Below, piece after piece: positions 1 to 10,149 of a DNA stretch of 64,000 nucleotides. A program made the position numbers and the translations under genes. The stretch spans positions 1,612,001 to 1,676,000 of the forward strand of contig NZ_LWLN01000001.1 in the NCBI RefSeq assembly GCF_001953745.1. Reading direction: 5' to 3'. The notes under the pieces were generated by a model. That model was not told the origin of the DNA. It was given only the letters and a program-made list of their open reading frames with translations, and searched no databases. Within the stretch, counting starts at the first letter, position 1, and each line of letters starts with the position of its first letter. The stretch comes from Natrinema saccharevitans. Its GTDB lineage: Archaea > Halobacteriota > Halobacteria > Halobacteriales > Natrialbaceae.

Positions 1-232
1 CGGTGACACGGTAGCTATCGACTCGACCGTCCCCGAAGCCGTCGACTCGATCGTTCCCGATCCGGAGACACGCTACCAGATCGAGCAGACGCCCGCGTTC
101 ATGGAACGCGACGACGGTGGTCGGACGACCAGCGCGTTCGTCTCCTACGCCTACAACCCGGACGGTGGCTCGCTCACATTCACTGACGTGGCGACGTACT
201 CAGTGGATGATCGGACCGTGGTGTTCACCTGA
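1..232 (+). CDS. cas5: Cas5 (type I-B), C-terminal end only
   Basis: This is the 3' end of a gene that begins before the window: about 76 codons are open from base 2 to a TGA at 230-232. Cas5 is the Cascade subunit that caps the crRNA 5' handle in the type I-B interference complex. The fragment has no diagnostic motif. The call rests on its position directly before cas3 in the usual order cas6-cas8-cas7-cas5-cas3-cas4-cas1-cas2, on the 1-nt stop/start overlap with cas3, and on a beta-rich ending (VATYSVDDRTVVFT) that suits a Cas5 C-terminus. Another Cascade subunit is possible but less likely. Confidence 0.7.
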   Translation, partial: GDTVAIDSTVPEAVDSIVPDPETRYQIEQTPAFMERDDGGRTTSAFVSYAYNPDGGSLTFTDVATYSVDDRTVVFT

Positions 233-2811
233 TGGTGGATACGCCGATTTCTCATCCCGCCGAGGACGGTGACGAGGCGACCTTGCTCCTCGATCACCTA
301 AACGAGGTGGCCGAGCGGGCCGAGTCCGTCGTCTCCACAGATGCAACGACGATCGGCGACGACCCGCTCACCGAGATGGTGGCCATAGTGGCACGATGTC
401 ACGACTTCGGGAAGGCGACGACGTGGTTCCAGGAGTACGTGGTTGATGAGCGAGACACCAGCAAGCGGACGAACCACTCCCTGTTCGGGGCCTATCTCGG
501 GTACTACGTCCTCGATCGGTTGGGCTACGACAGCGAGGACTGTCTCGCGGCCTTCGTCGCTCTCGCGAAACACCACGGTCGTCTCCCCGATACGGAGGAA
601 TACGTCGAAGGAGTTTCGCGCTTCGACAACAAGAGCGAGGCGAGCAACGAGCGCCAACGAGTCGTGATCGAACAGGTCGAGAATGTCAATGACCGTCGCC
701 GGACGTTCGCGCGATCGTTCGTCTCTGACGCTACCGACGGTAACGGGTCGTGGGAGGAGTTCGCCGAGAAGATCAACGATGCGGACGACTCCCTGTTCGA
801 TACCGTCTACGATCACGTCTCCATGTTCGGTTTCGGCAGCGACCGCTCGGCACCTTCCGACGAGTTCTACGAACTGCTCCTCCAGCTTTGGAGTGGGCTG
901 ATTCTCGCCGACAAAACGGTGGCTGCCGGTGTCGAGGACGGTGATCTCGACGCATCCGAGCCGGATACTCGTACGCTCTCGGAGTACATCGCCGACCTAG
1001 GAGGAGATACCGACGGAGACAGTCAGGAGGACGCTCTCGATACGCTCCGTGACGAGGCGAGAGACGACGTACTCGACGGTGTCGAGCAGTTCCGCGACTC
1101 GGATACGTCGATCGCAACGCTGACACTACCAACCGGGATGGGCAAGACGCTGACCGGTCTCAATGCTGCTCTCGCACTCCGAAACGAGAGTGAACGGGTC
1201 GTCTACGCATTGCCTTTTACCTCCGTCATCGATCAGGTCGCCGACGAACTCACGGACGTGTTCGATACCGACGCTCGAGACGACCTGTTGACGATCCACC
1301 ACCATCTGGCCGAGACGGTGACGAAACTCGGTGATCCAGATGACGATCCCGACGAGCATGCCCGACTCGCGGAGATGGTCGCCGAGAGCTGGCGCTCCGG
1401 GATGACGCTCACGACGTTCGTCCAACTCTTCGAGAGCCTCGTTGGCCCGAGTAACACCCAGTCGATGAAACTGCCGGCGCTGTACGATTCCGTGATCGTG
1501 CTGGACGAGCCCCAGGCATTGCCAATGGAGTGGTGGAAGCTCGTCCGCCGAATCACGACGATCCTCACAGAAGAGTACAACGCGACGATCATCGCTATGA
1601 CTGCGACCCAGCCGGCGACAAACGACGAGGATGCGGCGTCTCAAGCCCTGTTCGACGACGCGTTCGAACTGGTCAACGACGTGGATAGATACTTCGATCA
1701 CTTCGAACGAGTCGAGTACGACATTCATGATTCTGTACTCGCGTTCGACGACACTGACGCAACAGTAGACTACGAGACCGCTGGCCGGACGATCCTCAAC
1801 GAGACCGGCGAGACCGAGTCGGTACTCGCGATCTGTAACACCATCGACAGCGCCACCGAACTCACGGATTCGATCGAGGAACGCGAAGCGGTCGTCGACG
1901 TTGGTCGGTGTCTCGAGTTGGAACTCGACGATGACGGAGCTGACGTGGACGCTCTCGTCAAACGGGTCGAGGCGACGCTCGGTTCGAACGAACGAGCACT
2001 CGTCCACCTCTCAACTCGCCTTCGTCCGCGGGACCGGCTTGCGCTCATCGAAGCCACGAAGCAACTCACCGAGTACGACGTTCCGATCGTGGCGGTGTCG
2101 ACGCAGCTCATCGAGGCTGGGGTAGACATCAGCTTCGATCGAGTGTACCGCGACATCGCACCGATCGATAGCGCCGTTCAGGCGGCGGGTCGGTGTAACC
2201 GGTCGTTCGAGAGTGATCTCGGAGCGGTGACGCTCTGGTGGCTTGCTCCACCAGCGGGCACGACCAAGACCCCAGCACAGGCCGTCTACGACTCTGAGGG
2301 AGTGAGTACGATTTCACTGACTTCCAAAACACTCGACGCGATCGGTGCGAACGACGGAACCGTCGCCGAACGGACGATGACCCGCGAGGCCGTTCAGCAC
2401 TACTACGGTCTCGTCGCCGGTCGCAATCCGGGATCCCCACAGTACGTCGAGTGGGTCGATGAGGCGAAGGGAGCGAAGCTCGGCACACTCTCGCTGATCG
2501 GCCAACGAGAGAGCGTTGACGTGGTCGTCTGCCGAACGGACGCCGACCGTGATTTGGTCGATGCGATGGAATTGGCCGTGAGAGAATTCGACTACGACGC
2601 GTTCGACGACCGGCGCGACGAAGCCAAGGAGATCACTGTTTCGCTCCCGATCTACAGCCAAGACTCGACCGAGGCCGAGACAGCTCGACACCTTGAACCG
2701 CTCGGTGATACTGACCTCTGTGTACTCAGGCGGCCACAGGGGACCTCGTACTTCGACACAACGAAGGGGCTCGCTGTGGATGAGCCGAGCGTCGACGACC
2801 GGTTCCTATGA
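232..2811 (+). CDS. cas3: Cas3 HD nuclease-helicase, type I-B
   Basis: This 859-aa single-chain Cas3 is recruited by target-bound Cascade to nick, unwind and degrade invader DNA. The N-terminal HD nuclease shows RCHDFGK with H57-D58, then H82 and H114-H115 as likely further metal ligands. The SF2 helicase follows: Walker A TGMGKT near residues 301-306, a Walker B/DExx variant LDEPQ near 424-428, the S/TAT motif MTATQ near 456, and motif VI QAAGRCNR from about 650. HD and helicase in one protein is typical of I-B. The ATG at 232 overlaps the cas5 stop by 1 nt and the gene ends in an ATGA overlap with cas4, so translation is probably coupled. No damage is visible. Confidence 0.95.
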   Translation: MVDTPISHPAEDGDEATLLLDHLNEVAERAESVVSTDATTIGDDPLTEMVAIVARCHDFGKATTWFQEYVVDERDTSKRTNHSLFGAYLGYYVLDRLGYDSEDCLAAFVALAKHHGRLPDTEEYVEGVSRFDNKSEASNERQRVVIEQVENVNDRRRTFARSFVSDATDGNGSWEEFAEKINDADDSLFDTVYDHVSMFGFGSDRSAPSDEFYELLLQLWSGLILADKTVAAGVEDGDLDASEPDTRTLSEYIADLGGDTDGDSQEDALDTLRDEARDDVLDGVEQFRDSDTSIATLTLPTGMGKTLTGLNAALALRNESERVVYALPFTSVIDQVADELTDVFDTDARDDLLTIHHHLAETVTKLGDPDDDPDEHARLAEMVAESWRSGMTLTTFVQLFESLVGPSNTQSMKLPALYDSVIVLDEPQALPMEWWKLVRRITTILTEEYNATIIAMTATQPATNDEDAASQALFDDAFELVNDVDRYFDHFERVEYDIHDSVLAFDDTDATVDYETAGRTILNETGETESVLAICNTIDSATELTDSIEEREAVVDVGRCLELELDDDGADVDALVKRVEATLGSNERALVHLSTRLRPRDRLALIEATKQLTEYDVPIVAVSTQLIEAGVDISFDRVYRDIAPIDSAVQAAGRCNRSFESDLGAVTLWWLAPPAGTTKTPAQAVYDSEGVSTISLTSKTLDAIGANDGTVAERTMTREAVQHYYGLVAGRNPGSPQYVEWVDEAKGAKLGTLSLIGQRESVDVVVCRTDADRDLVDAMELAVREFDYDAFDDRRDEAKEITVSLPIYSQDSTEAETARHLEPLGDTDLCVLRRPQGTSYFDTTKGLAVDEPSVDDRFL

Positions 2812-3368
2812 CCGATTCATCGACTGACCCTGTCGACCGGTTTCTCGACGCTGCTAGAGACGAGACCGCCGAACTCCCCTTCCGGCTGACCGGCGTTATG
2901 TTCCAGTACTACGTCGTCTGTGAGCGAGAACTCTGGTTCCTCAGCCGTGACGTAGAGATCGATCGTGACACGCCATCAATCGTTCGCGGCAGCGACGTTG
3001 ACGACTCGGCTTACTCGGACAAGCGCCGAGACGTGCGTGTCGATGGGATCATCGCGATCGACGTACTGGACAGCGGCGAGATCCTGGAGGTCAAACCCTC
3101 GTCGTCGATGACCGAACCAGCGCGGCTGCAGTTGCTGTTCTACCTCTGGTATCTCGATCGGGTCACCGGCGTTGAGAAGACCGGTGTCCTGGCACATCCG
3201 ACAGAGAAACGACGCGAGACGATCGAACTGACCCCGGAAACCAGCGCCGAAGTCGAATCGGCTATCCGTGGGATCCGTGAGGTCGTCACCGCAGAATCGC
3301 CGCCACCGGCCGAGGGGAAGCCGGTCTGTGACTCGTGTGCCTATCACGACTTCTGCTGGAGTTGTTGA
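2808..3368 (+). CDS. cas4: Cas4 RecB-like Fe-S nuclease
   Basis: This 186-aa protein helps choose and trim PAM-containing prespacers for Cas1-Cas2. Visible features are C38 (YYVVCERE), a RecB nuclease core with D79 (RVDG) and ExK at E94/K96 (LEVKPSS), and a C-terminal cysteine cluster at C174, C177, C183 and C186. C38 with three of the C-terminal cysteines would hold the iron-sulfur cluster; there is one cysteine more than needed. The start is fixed by the ATGA overlap with cas3. Length and context fit type I-B Cas4, and it lies 2 nt before cas1. Confidence 0.94.
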   Translation: MTDSSTDPVDRFLDAARDETAELPFRLTGVMFQYYVVCERELWFLSRDVEIDRDTPSIVRGSDVDDSAYSDKRRDVRVDGIIAIDVLDSGEILEVKPSSSMTEPARLQLLFYLWYLDRVTGVEKTGVLAHPTEKRRETIELTPETSAEVESAIRGIREVVTAESPPPAEGKPVCDSCAYHDFCWSC

Positions 3369-3370
3369 CC

Positions 3371-4363
3371 ATGAACGACAACTACCACGTGTTTTCCGAC
3401 GGACGGATCGAACGCCAAGACGACACGGTGCGTGTCGTCACCGACGACGGCGAGAAGAAGTACCTCCCGGTCGAGAACGCCGAGGCGATCTTCCTCCACG
3501 GACAGCTCGAGTACAACACTCGTTTCGTATCCTTCCTCAATCAGGAAGGCGTCGCAGTCCACGTCTTCGGCTGGCACGACCACTATGCCGGCTCAATCAT
3601 GCCAAAGAGGGGTCAGACCTCCGGCCAGACAATTGTTGATCAGGTCCGGGCCTACGACGATCCGGGCCACCGCCTCAAACTGGCGAAGGCGTTCGTCGAC
3701 GGCAGCATCCACAACATGCGCTCGAACGTCACCTACTACGACGGGCGTGGATACGACTTCGAGCATGTGCTGGAGGAACTGGAGGATGCACGGGCGTCGC
3801 TCGACGGAATGGGGACGATCGACGAGACAATGGGTGTCGAAGCGCGTGCCCGGAAGGCGTACTATTCGACTTTCGACGAGATCCTTCCCGAGGGATTTGT
3901 CTTCGGTGGCAGGCAGTACAACCCACCGAATAACGAGGTCAACAGCCTAATCTCCTTCGGCAACTCGCTGGTCTACGCGAACATCGTCTCGGCGATCCGC
4001 GCGACTGCACTGGATCCGACGGTCAGTTACCTCCATGAACCCGGTGAACGACGATACTCACTGGCGCTGGACATCGCCGACCTGTTCAAGCCACTGCTCG
4101 CCGATCGAGTCATCTTCAGACTCGTCAACCGCGGCCAGCTAACCACCGACGACTTTGAAGACGATATGAACTCCTGTCTCCTAAACGAAGCCGGCCGAAA
4201 GACCTACTCGAAAGCATACGAGAAGACTCTCGACGAAACGATCGACCACCCGGACTTGGGAAAGAAAGTGAGCTACCAGTATCTCCTCCGTGTCGAAGCG
4301 TACAAACTGAAAAAACATCTCCTGACCGGCGAGGAATACGTCCCGTTCCGACGGTGGTGGTGA
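3371..4363 (+). CDS. cas1: Cas1 integrase
   Basis: This 330-aa protein is the catalytic subunit of the Cas1-Cas2 integrase that joins new spacers to the leader end of the array. The metal-binding triad of the family is visible: E157 (GVEARARKAYY), H222 (SYLHEPGE) and an acidic residue in LALDIADLFKP (D234 or D237). The beta-rich N-terminal domain (residues 1-80) and alpha-helical C-terminal domain have normal length. I chose the ATG 2 nt after the cas4 stop; the frame stays open 12 codons further upstream, but that would overlap cas4. The end overlaps cas2. Confidence 0.95.
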   Translation: MNDNYHVFSDGRIERQDDTVRVVTDDGEKKYLPVENAEAIFLHGQLEYNTRFVSFLNQEGVAVHVFGWHDHYAGSIMPKRGQTSGQTIVDQVRAYDDPGHRLKLAKAFVDGSIHNMRSNVTYYDGRGYDFEHVLEELEDARASLDGMGTIDETMGVEARARKAYYSTFDEILPEGFVFGGRQYNPPNNEVNSLISFGNSLVYANIVSAIRATALDPTVSYLHEPGERRYSLALDIADLFKPLLADRVIFRLVNRGQLTTDDFEDDMNSCLLNEAGRKTYSKAYEKTLDETIDHPDLGKKVSYQYLLRVEAYKLKKHLLTGEEYVPFRRWW

Positions 4364-4629
4364 GTGTGGTCTACATCGTCGTGGTCTACGACATGGAAGC
4401 CGACCGGACCCACAGGATGCTGAAGTTCCTTCGGAGATATCTCACACACGTCCAAAACTCCGTGCTCGAGGGGGACGTGACTGAGGGCGACCTCGAAAAG
4501 ATCCGATCCGGCGTCGACGAAATGCTCAAACCCGGAGAATCGACGATCATCTACCGCGTTTCCTCTGAGAAGATGGTTGAGAGAACCGTCTTCGGTGACG
4601 ATCCTGCCGCCGACGATCAGTTCCTCTAA
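4360..4629 (+). CDS. cas2: Cas2
   Basis: This is an 89-aa ferredoxin-fold protein that forms the structural core of the Cas1-Cas2 integrase. The first strand reads VVYIVVVYDME, with the family aspartate in YDM, followed by RMLKFLRRYLTHVQNSVLEG, a standard haloarchaeal Cas2 pattern. Several in-frame GTG codons occur (4354, 4357, 4360, 4366). I chose 4360 because GTGA gives the same 4-nt overlap used between cas3 and cas4; 4366 would make the leader peptide shorter and cannot be excluded. It is the last gene of the operon, and the CRISPR leader follows directly. Confidence 0.92.
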   Translation: MSVVYIVVVYDMEADRTHRMLKFLRRYLTHVQNSVLEGDVTEGDLEKIRSGVDEMLKPGESTIIYRVSSEKMVERTVFGDDPAADDQFL

Positions 4630-4741
4630 CCGTCCCCGGTTGTTCCATCGACCCCGGGGGGTTCAGAGGTTATCGAGGGTCGACGGAAACGATGAAGTGT
4701 GAACGGCCAATAGAGCTGTTTACGTGGTCTAACTGGCCATG
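4630..4741 (+). promoter_or_regulatory. CRISPR leader
   Basis: About 112 bp separate the cas2 stop from the first repeat. By position this is the leader, which should hold the array promoter and the integration signal for new spacers. It has no open gene. TTTACG near 4720 is a weak TATA-like candidate. The leader is short and not strikingly AT-rich. Leader polarity (cas2 side = new end) agrees with the decayed repeats at the far end. Confidence 0.6.
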
Positions 4742-7715
4742 GTTTCAGAAGGACCCTTGTGGGGTCGAAGCACGACCTCCGCGGAGTCGTGCCGATCGGC
4801 GACGCGGTTTCAGAAGGACCCTTGTGGGGTCGAAGCCCAACTCTCGAGCGTGGTCCAATCCCACCGGAGATAGTTTCAGAAGGACCCTTGTGGGGTCGAA
4901 GCATGCAACCGGGTTCGGACGGGGTTATCAAAGGTATGTTTCAGAAGGACCCTTGTGGGGTCGAAGCGCCGTTCGTCCTGATCCGGTGGTAGCGTCCGCC
5001 TCGTTTCAGAAGGACCCTTGTGGGGTCGAAGCGCGTCATTATCCTCATCAACGCGGTCCCACAGACAGTTTCAGAAGGACCCTTGTGGGGTCGAAGCGCG
5101 GCTCGAGAGTACGACCCGTCGGCTCACCCGGGTTTCAGAAGGACCCTTGTGGGGTCGAAGCTCGAGGCCCCTGCCGTCCTTCGTGAACGCGTCCGCACCG
5201 GTTTCAGAAGGACCCTTGTGGGGTCGAAGCCCCGTCGACGCATGCTCCGCGGCTCCGCAGTGGCCCTGTTTCAGAAGGACCCTTGTGGGGTCGAAGCCGC
5301 ATCGGTCGAGACCGCGGCCTCGATCAGCGGCCCCGTTTCAGAAGGACCCTTGTGGGGTCGAAGCTAACTCTCTGTCGTGACCGATAAGTCCGAGTTGTTC
5401 GTTTCAGAAGGACCCTTGTGGGGTCGAAGCGGCCCGGTAGAGTCTCCCGAGGATGTTCCGGGCCTGTGTTTCAGAAGGACCCTTGTGGGGTCGAAGCTCC
5501 ACAAAGCGCTCACGCGCCCTCTCACGCAGGACGGGTTTCAGAAGGACCCTTGTGGGGTCGAAGCTATCTCCGGAGTCGATGCAAGCGAGGTCTCCGCAGA
5601 CGGTTTCAGAAGGACCCTTGTGGGGTCGAAGCGAATATGTCACCGTCTCGCCGTCGGGGCCGTCGATGTTTCAGAAGGACCCTTGTGGGGTCGAAGCTCG
5701 AGAAGGATTTTATCCCCGTTCGATGCCTCGTGTTTCAGAAGGACCCTTGTGGGGTCGAAGCGAGCGCGAGCGCCTCGAGGGCTGGGAGCGCCAGATCAGT
5801 TTCAGAAGGACCCTTGTGGGGTCGAAGCAACTATACAGCAAGCAACGATACCTATGCAAGTGGTTTCAGAAGGACCCTTGTGGGGTCGAAGCTGCCGCGT
5901 CGGGCAGGTCTATCGATTTCCCTGCTGTGGTTTCAGAAGGACCCTTGTGGGGTCGAAGCGTGCCGTTTCCATGTGTCCCCTCGATGTGAACGTTGTTTCA
6001 GAAGGACCCTTGTGGGGTCGAAGCCTCCACCTTGAGGAAGGAGAGAACCCGTCAAACCTGGTTTCAGAAGGACCCTTGTGGGGTCGAAGCGACTGATCGA
6101 ACGATCTCCACGAACGTTCACATCGAGTTTCAGAAGGACCCTTGTGGGGTCGAAGCGGGGAAGCACCAGCGAGATATCGAACTGCAAAGCCGTGTTTCAG
6201 AAGGACCCTTGTGGGGTCGAAGCTGTGGACAACTGATTATACACAGGTTCAGCGGGAGTTTCAGAAGGACCCTTGTGGGGTCGAAGCGTCGGTGAACGGG
6301 ACGTCGCCGTAGACGCCGCTGCCCCAGGTGTTTCAGAAGGACCCTTGTGGGGTCGAAGCGAGCGCTGCGCGATCACGTCATCGCTCAGCGGATGCTCGTT
6401 TCAGAAGGACCCTTGTGGGGTCGAAGCCAGGAGTGCGTGTTCGGCTTGAGCTTCGCGAACTCGTGTTTCAGAAGGACCCTTGTGGGGTCGAAGCCGGTAC
6501 TCGTGATCCGGGCAGGTGCACGTCTCGGCCGTTTCAGAAGGACCCTTGTGGGGTCGAAGCGCGAACTCGTACGTCGAGACGCTCGTCCCGTCGACGGGTT
6601 TCAGAAGGACCCTTGTGGGGTCGAAGCCTCGAAGGGCGGTTTGCCGTCCTCGGGTTGCGCGAGTTTCAGAAGGACCCTTGTGGGGTCGAAGCGACCGGCC
6701 GCTGCATGTTGGGGCCAGCGAGATCGAGTTTCAGAAGGACCCTTGTGGGGTCGAAGCTACGTGTCATACTCCGGGGAGCCAGAGTAAGACGGTTTCAGAA
6801 GGACCCTTGTGGGGTCGAAGCGATGGAGGTGGGGCCGGTGAGCCGTTCCGCACCAAGTTTCAGAAGGACCCTTGTGGGGTCGAAGCATGAACGCCGACGA
6901 CCGCGACCTCGAGGAGGCCAAGGTTTCAGAAGGACCCTTGTGGGGTCGAAGCGAGACCGTCGCGTCGAAACCGGTCACGATCGCTGAGTTTCAGAAGGAC
7001 CCTTGTGGGGTCGAAGCCCAGCGTCGTTTCCGACTCCCCCGACAGACAGTCCGGTTTCAGAAGGACCCTTGTGGGGTCGAAGCCGATCGGGCGGCATGAT
7101 GGTGGCGACGACGCCGACGAGTTTCAGAAGGACCCTTGTGGGGTCGAAGCGGGTCCCGTACCTCGATCTCGTCGATCTCGAGGGTGTTTCAGAAGGACCC
7201 TTGTGGGGTCGAAGCGTCGATAACGCTCTTACTCGGCGCGACGGCCAGCAAGTTTCAGAAGGACCCTTGTGGGGTCGAAGCCCGCCGTCGTCGTCGCCGG
7301 CGTCGCTCGACGAGTCGCGTTTCAGAAGGACCCTTGTGGGGTCGAAGCGCATACGCCATCGCCAGCGAGTAGCCCGTCGGATCGCGTTTCAGAAGGACCC
7401 TTGTGGGGTCGAAGCTACGGTATATAGAGGCTGTCTCTAAAAGTCGATAGCGTTTCAGAAGGACCCTTGTGGGGTCGAAGCAGGCATCGTCGCCACCTCG
7501 CTCGACAAGCAACAGCCCGTTTCAGAAGGACCCTTGTGGGGTCGAAGCCGGACGGCATCAAGGTCCTGTTTCGGGGTGACGCCGTTTCAGAAGGACCCTT
7601 GTGGGGTCGAAGCGTACTCGCGATCCGGGGCGACCGTGTCGTCCGTGAATGTTTCAGAAGGACCCTTGTGGGGTCGAAGCTTTTATCAGAAAGGTGGGGG
7701 TTGGTCAGCGGCAGC

Positions 7716-7847
7716 GTTTCAGAAGGACCCTTGTGGGGTCGAAGCGATGGTCGCCGGGTAGTCCATGTCAGCGGTCAGCTCGTTTCAGAAGGACCCTTGT
7801 GGGGTCGAAGCGATGGTCGCCGGGTAGTCCATGTCAGCGGTCAGCTC
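7716..7847 (+). repeat. Tandem duplication of one repeat-spacer unit
   Basis: Two consecutive 66-nt repeat-spacer units (7716-7781 and 7782-7847) carry the same spacer, starting GATGGTCGCCGGG and ending GGTCAGCTC. This is most simply explained by unequal recombination or replication slippage between repeats, not by independent acquisition. Confidence 0.9.
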
Positions 7848-8963
7848 GTTTCAGAAGGACCCTTGTGGGGTCGAAGCTATCGCTGTCCGTCGTACCCGTC
7901 GAAGCGGTCGACCAGTTTCAGAAGGACCCTTGTGGGGTCGAAGCCGTTTGAGGATCTACGCTGGGGTGGTTCGGAATGAGCGTTTCAGAAGGACCCTTGT
8001 GGGGTCGAAGCGGCCAGACGATGGTCATCGTCCTCGGTGCGCTCGGGGTTTCAGAAGGACCCTTGTGGGGTCGAAGCCTTGGTCAGACCACTCCACCGCT
8101 TTATCAGACCGGCGTTTCAGAAGGACCCTTGTGGGGTCGAAGCGGCGCGTCGGGCGTCATGTGGCTCCTGGCCACCGCGGTTTCAGAAGGACCCTTGTGG
8201 GGTCGAAGCGACGTTCTCCCCGTCTGTGCCGACTTCGTTAGCGACGTTTCAGAAGGACCCTTGTGGGGTCGAAGCGTATACGCGCCACGCGGCTTAGCAC
8301 CGTTGTACGTGTTTCAGAAGGACCCTTGTGGGGTCGAAGCACGTTGAGGACCTGGCCGACGGCGAACAGCGCGCCGAGTTTCAGAAGGACCCTTGTGGGG
8401 TCGAAGCTTCTACAAATCGTTTAACTTGAGTCCACAGTGTGTTGGTTTCAGAAGGACCCTTGTGGGGTCGAAGCGATCTCGACATCCAAGGCCTCGAGGC
8501 GCACCAGCGTTTCAGAAGGACCCTTGTGGGGTCGAAGCGACGACGATAAGCGCGGCGATGGGACAGTGACAGGTTTCAGAAGGACCCTTGTGGGGTCGAA
8601 GCCTGTCTGGTTGTACCGGCTGGACTCTGACGACACCGTTTCAGAAGGACCCTTGTGGGGTCGAAGCGCGGTATGCTCGCGACGCCTACCCGAGGTCGCG
8701 GGTGTTTCAGAAGGACCCTTGTGGGGTCGAAGCTCGACTTAGTCGCGAAGCCTCTGAGAATATATCTTGTTTCAGAAGGACCCTTGTGGGGTCGAAGCAA
8801 GATCCCCGAGGACAAGGTCATCAACCTCTACAGTTTCAGAAGGACCCTTGTGGGGTCGAAGCCGAGCGTGCACGTCTCGGCCCTCCGAGTCGGTGATGGT
8901 TTCAGAAGGACCCTTGTGGGGTCGAAGCGAGGTGTGCGAAATGACAGCGCGTAACGGGTCCGA

Positions 8964-9093
8964 GTTTCAGAAGGACCCTTGTGGGGTCGAAGCGGCTCAC
9001 GTCCTGGTGGTCCACGTCGAGGACACCGGTTTCAGAAGGACCCTTGTGGGGTCGAAGCGGCTCACGTCCTGGTGGTCCACGTCGAGGACACCG
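8964..9093 (+). repeat. Tandem duplication of one repeat-spacer unit
   Basis: Two consecutive 65-nt units (8964-9028 and 9029-9093) carry the same spacer, starting GGCTCACGTCCTGG and ending GAGGACACC before the next repeat. It is a second, independent example of a local unit duplication. Confidence 0.9.
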
Positions 9094-10149
9094 GTTTCAG
9101 AAGGACCCTTGTGGGGTCGAAGCTTCTCGCCGGTCTCCTCATCGACGTAGTTGTATGCGAGTTTCAGAAGGACCCTTGTGGGGTCGAAGCCCGATCACGT
9201 TCCACCAGCCACCGGGTGACCCATACGTTTCAGAAGGACCCTTGTGGGGTCGAAGCGCTGGTCGTCCTCCGCGTCGGCCAGCGTCTCGAGGTCTCGTTTC
9301 AGAAGGACCCTTGTGGGGTCGAAGCTATCCCCCAGTGCAACCGCTGAAAGAGTGGGCCGAGTTTCAGAAGGACCCTTGTGGGGTCGAAGCTCCACCGAGA
9401 CGGGTGTGACAACCCCTACGTGGGTTTCAGAAGGACCCTTGTGGGGTCGAAGCACAATTGAGAACTCAACCGATAGTATCGAAGTCAATGGTTTCAGAAG
9501 GACCCTTGTGGGGTCGAAGCACGAACTCGTCTCGACCATCGAGACAGAACTTGGTTTCAGAAGGACCCTTGTGGGGTCGAAGCTGTCCGGGGATGCAGAT
9601 CGCGTCGTCGTCGCCGTCGTTTCAGAAGGACCCTTGTGGGGTCGAAGCCGGTGTCGGAGTCGATGACTGCGACCCGGTCAGAATCGTTTCAGAAGGACCC
9701 TTGTGGGGTCGAAGCCTCTTTATCCAAGCCGAGAGTACACTTACTTCCACAGTTTCAGAAGGACCCTTGTGGGGTCGAAGCGACCGTGTGACGCTCGGTT
9801 AGCGATCCACCTGAGCAGTTTCAGAAGGACCCTTGTGGGGTCGAAGCCCGACGCTCTCCGCCGTCAGTGGCGATCTCCGGACTGTTTCAGAAGGACCCTT
9901 GTGGGGTCGAAGCTGTACTGAAACCCGCCGGTCCTAAATCTACCAATCTCGTTTCAGAAGGACCCTTGTGGGGTCGAAGCTCGACGAACAGCGAGTGGTA
10001 GGCCACCGAGCCGATGGTTTCAGAAGGACCCTTGTGGGGTCGAAGCGACGACGATCGTTCCGTCGGTGACAGCGCCCGGGTGGTTTCAGAAGGACCCTTG
10101 TGGGGTCGAAGCCGGCTCTTTGAGCCGTTTTCCGAGTGACGGGTCGCGC

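Noticed and set aside
7416-7451. A CRISPR spacer containing GAGGCTGTCTCTAAAAG that looks like an insertion-sequence terminus
   Set aside because: The likeness is from general memory of such ends. It does not match the element in this window, and no search could be run.
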